In this document: positions 54,801-64,000 of the stretch, in pieces
How positions within the stretch are numbered: the first letter of the stretch is position 1
Layout: each line of letters begins with the position of its first letter
Source: Phoronis australis
Lineage: Eukaryota; Phoronida; Phoronidae
Length of the DNA: 64,000 nt
Reading direction: 5' to 3'
NCBI GenBank assembly: GCA_002633005.1
Contig: NMRA01000281.1
Span: 96,108-160,107 of the forward strand
The notes under the pieces: model-generated
Seen by the model: only the letters and a program-made list of their open reading frames with translations
Databases searched by the model: none
Told to the model about the DNA's origin: nothing
Translations under genes and position numbers: made by a program

Positions 54801-57060
54801 TGAAAACCTTTACTGACATGTTTTGATTTAAGAGGCTTGCGTTGAAACACGTTTCATGAAGTTTTAGTAAAATGCAGCAGGAAGAATGCTGGACTTCGCT
54901 AATCAGCAAACACTATCCCATACTCTGACAGTGTGAGCTATTCCTTACTCTACACCTATCGAAGGCTCGATATCAGTAATATCCCACAGATTCTGTCCAC
55001 AAATGCTGCAAAAGTTTTCAATTCATTGGGCCGATACAGGAGCTCCGAAGTCGACAATAATTTCCACTTTATTATTTTTTTTCTGTTTAGCTTCAGCCAT
55101 GAAGTCAAGATATTTACCTGTGACTGTATTTGAGTATGCTACGATTTACGTGGATGAGAAAAAATACAAGTTCGCTCTTTTTTTTGGCAAAAAGTTTTAT
55201 TGTTATCTTAATGTTCGCTCTTGATGACCCTAGATTTAAAACTACATATCCGGCTTGCTGTCTACTACCAATTACGAAATTGGTTCATGTACTCTAAGTA
55301 CAGAACTCAGGAATTCTTCCACAGAACAGGTATGCGGGACGTGCCGCTCAGAAATGCAACTTTTTATGACCCACTTCCCTATGAAAGGGTGTCTTTTCTA
55401 ACAAAGTTGCTAACGCACGGGTACCTCTTCTGACAAAATTTCCAACGTACAATAAGGATGCCTTTGATTCCACACAAATTGGATCCTTTCGGGAGTTCGA
55501 AATTCTATAAAAGGCTCCCTTTCTAAATAACACAAGTCTACAGAAAGGTTTTACATGTCATATATTTTCAAAACTTTGATTGCAAAGATGGACTCATTTT
55601 TGACAAAACGGCAGTGTTTCTGCAACAAAGCCTTAGAAGGATACGACTGTTTTTTTTCATGGACGATCGCCACAAATGAGTTCCTTTTTGGAGTCAATTT
55701 TCTAATTGGGTGGGTATCACCATTTTCTAACTTCAACCTCATAAAAATGTAGTCGGGGTGCAAAAACAATCAAACTTATTTCGAGTTCATACTAACTAAA
55801 GTTGAAACGTTTGCGTTCCAGTTCGACCTCAGAGATTGCAGTTGGGGTCCTACAGGTATGTTCACAAAATGCCAGTCAGTCCATGGATGGCTGACGGTGA
55901 TGAGTTACCACAGTTTGCCGCTCTCGGCAACCGTTGTGACATCCTGAGCCGAGGCTTGCATAATTAACGCTCGTCTTTGTTTAAAAAGAAAATATTTTCC
56001 GAGGAAGCAGCTGAAAATTCAGCAGTAAACTGATTGAAGTAGAAAGCAATTCACGCGATTTAACGCACGTGCAATTATCTTAACGTCATATGATTTATTC
56101 ATAAGAGTAAATAGTTTTTATTAAAATAACATAATAATAAAACATTGGTTCCCCAAAGTACACACGAATCACGCAATGTCATCACGTTTCGAAAATCGTT
56201 ACACTGTAATAATGAAAATTCCATGCAATTGCATCATTCCGAAGATACACGACCTTGCATGACAATAGCGGCTTTAACAAACAATAATTTTGTTCTTTAT
56301 GACACATTCCATTCCTATTGCCTACTTTTTCAATAGTTTTGATTGCCACAAGTCTGTACCAACGCAATGGGTTCTTTAAAAAAAACTCTCCTGTAATGGA
56401 GGAACAAAATATGTTCAACTCGGCCATTGCTTCGTTCACCCGCTGAGACAATATAATTTACCGTCTGATTCTTGGAATGGAAATGTAACCCAAAGTGGGA
56501 CAAATCCCAAAGTGAAGTAAGAATTTTTAGGAGTATTCGTGATTTGTTGTGCCCGCTGTTACGCTAGTGTTTGTTCTGAGAGTCTAAAGAAAGAGCAGAT
56601 TGCTCATAATGATGATTCCGTCGACAGCTGCGTCTGGTGTCAATTTCATTCCTTGACGAGACTCCTGAATGCGAACAAATTGCTAACATCACTCCCCGAC
56701 TACGAAGGAATGTTTGCAGTTTTCACCGTGAGCGACAGACACTGTGAAACGAGCCTGTACACGACACTGGGGTTTCCGTTCAGCGAAATAAGTTGTGAAT
56801 GCCGATGCCTTCAGCAGATGGACCGTCGTGGTAGGTTAGTTGTGATCGACACAAGCTCGATATATCAATCTGCCGGTCAACTGTGGGCCGCCGCCGCATA
56901 CGGTCTATCTGGTCTCAATAGTCGTCAGCATATGAGGGAAGCTTTCGCAGGTGCCCGTAATTTGAGCCGACTCCTGCAGCGGGATGCGGAATCTGACAAG
57001 CAAGAAATCAGGATACACGCAGGGCTTTTTAAGATAACTACCAAGAACGTTGCTGAGTAG
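49755..57060 (+). CDS. Tentative three-exon chain ending in a 176-codon terminal exon
   Basis: The exons are 49755-49811 (acceptor gagtttcag, donor TTAAAA|GTAAGT), 55822-55855 (acceptor gcgttccag, donor CCTACAG|GTATGT) and 56531-57060 (acceptor aatttttag, stop TAG). All phases agree. The last exon opens without an ATG (its first Met codon is far inside), as expected of a spliced terminal exon. It has cysteine-rich patches (ICCARCYASVC, CVWCQF, CECRC), then IDTSSIYQSAGQLWAAAAYG and REAFAGARNLSRLLQRDAE. No family is recognised. The upstream start was not found. The 530-nt open exon is the best-supported part; the joins are inference. Confidence 0.3.
50435..50690. repeat. Approx. 130-bp direct repeat bracketing an N at a poly-C tract
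   Basis: The copies at 50435-50565 and 50567-50690 (gctttagtccgttgagccaa ... aaaaagcccccc) are essentially identical and meet at the N at 50566. Both end in a poly-C run, a sequence that commonly stops reads. Confidence 0.93.
51814..52061 (-). CDS. Candidate terminal exon, unknown protein
   Basis: The minus-strand acceptor gtcctgcag|TTGTAACG is followed by an open frame to a stop at 51814, 82 residues. It includes YPDVDEIPSDIRM, DGCREDCLRHFTWFGQF and MWFPDGEYIVFEFHRLT. The aromatic-rich, regularly spaced composition and the good acceptor suggest real coding sequence, but no family is recognised and no upstream partner exon was found. Confidence 0.3.
52062..55821. other. Non-coding stretch, nothing recognised
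   Basis: Short frames only. AT-rich, with no repeat structure seen. Confidence 0.45.
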
Positions 57061-58396
57061 CTGTTGGCATTTTGCAAAGATAATATTACAACATACACAG
57101 CTAGGCTGTTATCTTGCCAATTTAATGATCGCTAAGCAGCCCTAGTTTTTGTTTAGAATTTTTGGTGTGAAAGAGGAATTTGAGCTTGCCACTTGTGAAA
57201 GCCGAGCGCTGAGGAAATCGTCAAGACAACACATCTTTTTGTTTGGGCGCGCATTTGTACTATCGTGTTACCAGTATTGTAAATGGCTTACTGTCTCTCG
57301 ATTGGAATGATTAATTAAACCAATTAAACTTGCCAAACAGCCGTCGACTATTTCTCGAATTTGCGGAATCGGAAGCATTTACTCAGTTTCGGCGCGGAAA
57401 ACATGCTTTTAGTAAACGGACTGAAATTCGATTCAGCAGCAACCCCTATTACTTGACAAATTGAGATCAAACTTTCGATTGTTCATGCTTAATTCAAATG
57501 AATGTGGTTATGGCCACGGCTTGGGGAACATTTTCTACGCTCATTTTTCTTTCACAACAAGCCACTTTTCAAGAAACTAGGTCACCATCTTCCGTCACCA
57601 AATTGTTGTAACATCCTGTGAAAACCTTGGTCCATTTAAGTTGTTTTGGAAGTATTATGGAAGGCTTAGACAAGACTGCAGAACAAGAAAGTAAACTCAC
57701 GAACAGGAAATATGACGTCATCAACATGTCACCGCCGTCGTAGCGGGACGCTCGAACCTTTAACGTTACTTGTACCTTATTGTTAGTATTGAATCGGAAT
57801 TGCCAACTTGACACCGTGATAATCCGTGATAAAAAGGCTTTGAACTTTATTACTTGGCGTATTTTCAGCTGGCCCGCACTCTTGTGAGGGTTTCCTGTTT
57901 GGCAGTATCAGCTCAAAATGCAAACTGGAAGCGCATTATGAAGCAAATCAAACTATGGAAGTTCTTTCATTACATTTACCTAAACATGTTCAAAAATCAG
58001 TTCAAATATATTTGTATTAAGCAAAAATAATTTCATTTTTATAACGACGATTACTTGAGGAACCGTGGCATTCAGGAGTTGTGCCTTGATTTCTCTACAA
58101 TGCTTTCAACGAACGAAAATTTATTTCAGCTGGTCCAATGTTGATAAACCTAAAACAAAATTAGTGTACTGAGTCGGAACTAGTATTCAAGTTTTGTTTA
58201 TGTGAAACACTTCACTTATTTTATAAACGGATTATGGAAATATTTACAAACTGATGATCGAGTTTCCACTCTCAATCAAGCAGTGCGGTAGCTTCGAGAC
58301 GACGTTTTATTTTCGTCAGTTCCACAACAAGTGTAGTGAAGTCAATCGAACATAGAGCTCGCTTGCAGTGTCGTATTTCGCGGAGGCCTCCAGCTG
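57061..58396. other. Non-coding stretch, nothing recognised
   Basis: It holds one minus-strand frame (57569-57814) without family likeness. Confidence 0.45.
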
Positions 58397-58954
58397 TTGG
58401 AAGTCTGGGGGCCTGATTATTTGAGATGGCCCTCAGTAACCACATTTTTCACGCAATCATTTCACACCCAAGTCGTCACAATCGTTTACCTAACCAATCA
58501 GAGTCGTAATTATATTATCGCATTGGCCCCGCAGCTTCCATGCGGGGCCCTTAAATTTGTTGATGGAGCATCAAATTCATCTCCACCAATTTTCAGACGT
58601 GTCTCTATCTTTGAGGGGAGATTTTTAATCATTGGAGAGGAATTCCTAGGCCAGATTAGAATAATTTCATGTAGTGATACTTCAACATCTTTCATAAGGG
58701 GAATGGAGCCGATATTCGAAATCGAGGACTTGAATAACCCATATCCACAGACGATCGGAAATGCTTCATCCCGCCCGGTGAACAAACTCCATAGCCGGGG
58801 ATCTGAGATTCCTCACCCGGACCCAGGCCGTGTCTGGGGCCCATTTTATGATCAAAGATCGCACCTTCGTCATTATGAAGGCGACGCTAACTTTTTATCA
58901 AAGAGAAACATTGTTGCCAACGTCAACTTGATCGTAGTCCACATTCAGCTATAA
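58397..58954 (+). other. 185-codon open reading frame of doubtful coding status
   Basis: It is the longest uninterrupted frame in the window. Composition is mixed, with no recognisable domain, signal peptide or membrane segment. A 91-codon frame is open on the opposite strand, which lowers the coding case. It contains a perfect GC-rich hairpin (58525-58549). It could be a diverged repeat or an exon of an unknown gene. Confidence 0.25.
58525..58549. other. GC-rich 9-bp stem hairpin
   Basis: GGCCCCGCA and TGCGGGGCC are exact complements around a 7-base loop (GCTTCCA), in an otherwise AT-rich setting. Confidence 0.8.
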
Positions 58955-60039
58955 TCTCTTCGTCAGCGGGGCTAAACGAGTTGTTTGCCAATAGAAATTC
59001 AAGATACGAAAGTCTTAGCTATCACCAGGCGAACGAACGCCGACGGGTCACTTTGATTCTCACCTTTGGTCGCTTGCTTTGGAGTATTTTCGGTGCGTGC
59101 GGAGTTCAGGGACGCACATATGAAATTTGAGGGGCGGTTTTTCTTTTTAGTGCCCCAAGGTTGGGGTTCCAGAGAATGGAAGCTGGAAATTAGCAGAAGA
59201 CTAGGCGCGGCCGGGACATGTATTCGTTTCTAACAACTAAGAATTGTGAATCATTAACTTCGGTGTTAGATGGATGTCGCATTTATAAGCCAATCAAAAG
59301 TGTCAGTATAGGACAGCGTTTAAAAATGAGTACACCATTTTCGACACTCAAATTATTTGCATTTCACAATTTTTGGTCTAGTTATCGTGAGTCTAAATTT
59401 TCCGCAACAATTTGGTCCGCTCCATAGCTTGTACGACCATAAACATTTTCACGGTGCTTGTCTACAGAAACATCATTTGTAATTTTTGTAGGAATTAATA
59501 AAAAATAGACTATAAAGATTATTGGCGCGCAATTCAAGTAATTTTTTAACTTTGACCTCCAGGATCACTAAGAGAAATGTACAATTTTCAATGGTTTCTA
59601 TGGTAGCAATACATGTTATGAAATTGTGTCGCATTATCTTGTTTTTATTAAACACGGAGTTCAAGCTTTCTTTATTAGTAGTTCTAATCCGGCGACACAG
59701 TGTCTTGTTGAATAACAATCATTGATATTCGAAGCCACGAGTATAAATCTGCTTTAAAATGTGCTTTCTATGAAAACGTTTGTCCAATATTTCTTTTTCA
59801 TTGACTTCAGTACTTGGCGAGTAGCATCGTTTAGTTTTAATGTAAACATATTGAATAGTCCGGGTAATTGGCCTATCCCCGACACTCTGGCAGTTGATGG
59901 TCTTGTATTACAATTTTGAAAAACCATCTGAGTAAAAAAACATCAAAATGTGCTATAGCGGGGACGATTAGTCATTAATCGAGCATCAACGAGCGAAAAA
60001 CCGCTTGTCGTTTAAAATATCCGATTGACTCGCAGACTT

Positions 60040-60540
60040 CATGCCGACGCTCAGATTCTAGGCAGTAGTTTTGGCAGCACTCGCGGGACTTCGATACCGG
60101 GTGGATTCCACGACTAGTGTGCTAGGGAATGCGAGCTGGTTTTCACACGTTTTGTCAGAGGCGGTGATATGACCCATCTGGACGCACCACTGAGCGATCG
60201 TATCGTGTTATCGTGACATGGAATTGTTACACAACTTCCCCTCGCTACCCGTCACACCTGTTGGCCGACGATAAAGGAGGCAGTCAGAACGGCTGTAGCG
60301 AGAGTGCCTGACGCGGTCGGCAACCTCTGCGGGTACCCTCGGACACGTCTTAACCCCACTACCTCCCGGTAAGACAGGAACGGCGACTCACGCAAGGTCA
60401 CTGGGAGCACTCGGGCGGTTGTTGCGCAGGCGACTTGTGGATGAATGTTTACGCCATGGCTGCAGCGGAAGTAACGGGGACTTCCGACGGACAGCAGAAA
60501 TGAAACACGCGGAAAAACAACTCATTCACGATTTACATGA
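60040..60540 (+). promoter_or_regulatory. CpG-rich patch, candidate promoter / first exon
   Basis: CpG density is clearly above the surroundings. A consensus donor (CCTCCCG|GTAAGA) lies at 60368/60369, and a short ATG frame in good context (gccATGGCTGCAGCGGAAG) spans 60456-60503. No downstream exon could be tied to either. Strand is inferred from the donor only. Confidence 0.3.
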
Positions 60541-63500
60541 GAGCGCGTATAAGTCTTCTCACGTTCACTCGATGTGGCAATACTAATTAAGATGAATACT
60601 TCCATTGTTTTTCTATTCTATGGGAGTGAACGGGACCAACTTCTCTGCCATAAATTACACTAATAGTCTGAGTTTACTTAATTGTTGTTCCTTCTGTCAG
60701 GAAGTGTTGACTGGCTGTTCGAGTGACACGAACCACGTGGGTTTGTGTGTGGACAAGCACTTTGCAAGAACGTGTTTTAAACAAATGTTGTATTTAAACC
60801 ATCGTTATCAACTTTTCCTTATATCAACAAATTGCGCTCTGCATATAATCTCGAGTTGGTTATAACTTGTAATGGTACCGTTGTTGGAGGTTCAGTGGAC
60901 TAGAGGGAGAGGGCACGTTACGTTTTCCAAAGTGATTTGCGAGGGATGAACGTGGCAAAATTAGGGTGGATTTTTGAATAAGATACAGCCTGCGTAAATC
61001 TGACCTACAATAGAAGGTTGATAAAATGGCCTCCAAAAATCTTGTTTGCGGGTGAATTTGAGTCGATTATAAAACAATTCCTTTAACACCAACTGAATGT
61101 CGCGGCTATTGAATTCGCGGCGCATTTGTTAAGTTAACTTAACAGCTCATATTCTGTGACTCAAATCAAGGTGTATCGCGTCAGGTATTTAAATGCGCCA
61201 TCTATCTCTTGACATTTTTACTTCATTTAATTTAGTATTTTATCTCACTTCCCGCACTTAATCAGCATGCGATTCACCCTTTCACTTCTCTCTGCGTGTG
61301 CCCGCAATTTATGGACTCGACTTCAAAGAATCGTACGTGTAAATGATTTTTTATGAGAAGTCGTGTCGAAATAATTGTATTTAGCAGTAATCAGTGCTGC
61401 TTATCGTTTGATTGCTAACGATGACGCCTGTAACAGGTGTGTCGGTCACAACCAATAAGAAGTTATGAAGTGATTGACTTCTCGCGCTCTTTTTTGCACT
61501 TGTCGATCGTCTGCTGTCAAGTATGTGGCTAATTGCTTGCGAGGTGGAAGCCATTGGCATTTGGCAATTCAGCTATGGCAAACTTACTCTGACTGTTAGA
61601 GTGCCTCTGCTTTTAGAGGAAAAATTCATGGGTGCTTACAAATCTCATCTTGACAAACTTTTGATTTCTTTCCAGTCTTAGAAAAGTGATTTCGTCCTCT
61701 TTAAAATATCAGTCCTGGTTCTCCAATGACGGTAATCTATAATAGGTAATTTTATTTTCCTTAGATTTCTTTTATTGTTTTAATGCTAAGCTACACCTTT
61801 TTTGTCGCCTGGGTACCACAAAAGCATTAACAGTAAGTATCACAGAGATCGACAAACGCTTGTCTGCGAATGGTAAGTGGCTATTTAACCGGAAGGTGTC
61901 TCTGCTACATGTTTATTTGTTTACTTAACTCTGCAAATTATCTATTTATTAAAACAACACACAACACGCGCATTATCATATTAAGATATACTCTTTGCTT
62001 ACAAAAATAACTCAGTTCTAGTTTGCACACTGTTACACATTACGGTAGGTGTCGCATAGCAAGTTCACTATTTGTATTATAAATACTCAGTCACATTAAG
62101 TACATCATCTTTGTTATACATGGCATCACTATCTTATTTATCGACTCCCCCAATCATAATACATTATTATATACTATCAAACAAACTTACTCATACACAG
62201 TATACGTATATTTTTATCAGAGGCTTGCATGTGAAGTTAGCCCATTTAATAAAAATTCCGAAATTCCCCAAATTTCTATCTTTTACACATGCCACCTTTG
62301 TTTTAGTAAAAGTAGAACTCTAATGGTGCTCTTAATAACCTGAAAATTTAATTTAATTTAATTTAATTTAATTTAATTTAATTTATGGACAAGTTTTCAT
62401 TTGAACAAACATGTGAATGCGTCCTTTTGTATGTCGATCTCTCTTGTTATCAACATGTTTATACACAAACTGCCTCATCGTATAAATACTACACACTGAA
62501 CTAATACGTCTACTGAAATAGAAACTGGAATCCGTTTAGCGATTACGGTCTTTGGGACAACTTGAAGTCAGAAGTCAAGATGAACACGTTTCAATGCCTG
62601 GGTTAAAGTTGCAGCTTCCTACAGGGTTAGCCCGCGGATAAGACCTTGTACTAAGAATTTAAGATGTTCCCGGGGTTTTGATCCCATTAACAAATTGTCT
62701 ACTTTTGTGGATTTTTCTAAATCCGGATGAACTAGAGGGGTTACGAGTGATTGGTCAAAGACAGCTTAGACATCAAAGGAACGCCGGATAGATTAGACTT
62801 CTGGTTACTTTCTGCAGAATACTTCAGCCGCCATTGGCAAGGATTAACTGTACCATTTAGGTACACATTTAGAAGTGTGGGTTAATCCAGCGCCAAGTAT
62901 GAGCACCGGACTGGACTTGCATGTATACTCCAAATATGCTCTCATTCTCGGACACGTTTATCAGATCGATCGTCCTAGGTGTACTGGTGCGTGTCTGTAT
63001 GGGCGTTGAACGGCGTGTTTAACATAAAGCATGTTTTATACAAAATACAAGGACCTCTGGCGGGAGATATTACCAGGGAGACGACTATAATTTTAGACGA
63101 CCAATTGTTTGTAGTAGTCTTAAAAATATAAGTACTCGTTTTATCAGACATCGTCGGAACGGGGTATCTGACACTCCCATTTATAAATCCATCTGTTGTG
63201 GCGATTTTGAATTTCCCATTCGTTTTCAAGAATAAATAACTGCATGTTATCAGAATCCTGGTGCAAATCTTAAATCGATTTATTTTATGCCTATTTAACA
63301 AGATGTAATCATTTTATTTTTCTCTGCGAAACATAACTCCATACGTCGAAATATCAAACCCAAAATGGATTAATTAGCGAACTTATAAAACATAAACATT
63401 TTGTGCTTGTAAATACCACGTAACCAACTGTTATATTACCCACAATCCCACGGCGAGGTAGTTGTTTAGCCTTGAGCCACTAGTGCGCCGTCGACTTTGC

Positions 63501-64000
63501 ACAAGCAGAAAATACAGTTAAGTCCCCGACCATTGACTTTGTTCTGTGGAAAGTCACGTGAGTTGACTAACCTGATAGGCTTCGTATCATTGCTGCGCAT
63601 TAACTACGAACACCAGAGCAATATTCACAGACAATGACTGTAAACGTGTTGCCGTAACCCGTCGGACATCAAATAGGTAAAGGCAATTATTGTGCTGAGG
63701 GGACCAACGTGCGTCTTTGCTGGGAATCCCAGCTTCCGTTGCTAAGTTACTCGGCGTTATTCCTATGACCAATCATGAGCTAAAATTGATCAAAACCTTC
63801 TATAGACTCTGCTAAATACTAGGCTAGGTGGTTGTTTTGGTCTATGGCCAAACTACGCGTCACGTGATCTGACAACAAATCTGGGTCAGAGTCAACGGAT
63901 ATGTTGTTTTTGCCTTCGCGAACATAAACAAAAACATTTAAGTTTCTCTCTTAGTTATCGGGCTATTTTGTGACAGGTTTGCACAAATGTGCTTGTGGAT
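60541..64000. other. Non-coding stretch with an AATTT microsatellite
   Basis: It contains an (AATTT)8 run at 62345-62384. Strong-looking splice acceptors occur (for example tttctttccag at 61675) with short open segments, but these do not link into a gene. Frames at 62072-62323 and 62975-63301 are not recognised. Confidence 0.45.

Noticed and set aside
61676-61875. Cluster of short exons after the acceptor tttctttccag
   Set aside because: The implied introns would be about 60 bp or less and phases do not link into one frame.

Overview
This is animal nuclear DNA from a marine-invertebrate-type genome: AT-rich, intron-rich with GT-AG splicing, crowded with small inverted-repeat transposons and decayed LINEs, and evidently heterozygous. 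The species cannot be named from the sequence. An echinoderm, hemichordate or cephalochordate would fit, but a lophotrochozoan is not excluded. No bacterial genes, rRNA, tRNA or CRISPR arrays were seen.

The one gene identified with confidence is the mitochondrial ribosomal protein mL38 gene (mrpl38) on the minus strand. Eight coding exons lie between 33814 (start) and 17024 (stop). All splice phases agree and give a 406-residue protein with the PEBP-like fold core. Its first intron (28136-33669) holds a decayed R2-like non-LTR retrotransposon. That element was itself split by a 2-kb TTAA-flanked DNA transposon, and a separate foldback MITE lies nearby. Exon 5 appears twice, but the copies flank a single N and look like unmerged contig ends.

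Layout. 1-4600: short tandem repeat, then an approx. 1.04-kb segment duplicated around an N, and a decayed LINE reverse transcriptase. 5561-7551: first copy of the TTAA element. 8500-12330: diverged interspersed/tandem repeats with an hAT-like MITE, and a broken P2X7-C-terminus-like reading frame. 12914-14925: a GGATCC-ended MITE and a palindromic CCTATAGG minisatellite. 16363-33900: mrpl38. 33815-34599: head-to-head promoter region. 34600-38715: a possible small five-exon gene on the plus strand (tentative). 38730-64000: mostly non-coding, with a 2.7-kb long-inverted-repeat element (46581-49261), a tentative three-exon chain ending in a 176-codon open exon (49755-57060), a tentative minus-strand exon (51814-52061) and a CpG-rich promoter-like patch near 60040-60540.

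The most useful results are the mrpl38 gene model, the nested transposon history in its first intron, and evidence that three of the four N characters sit exactly between near-identical direct repeats. That pattern points to assembly artefacts rather than biological duplication.
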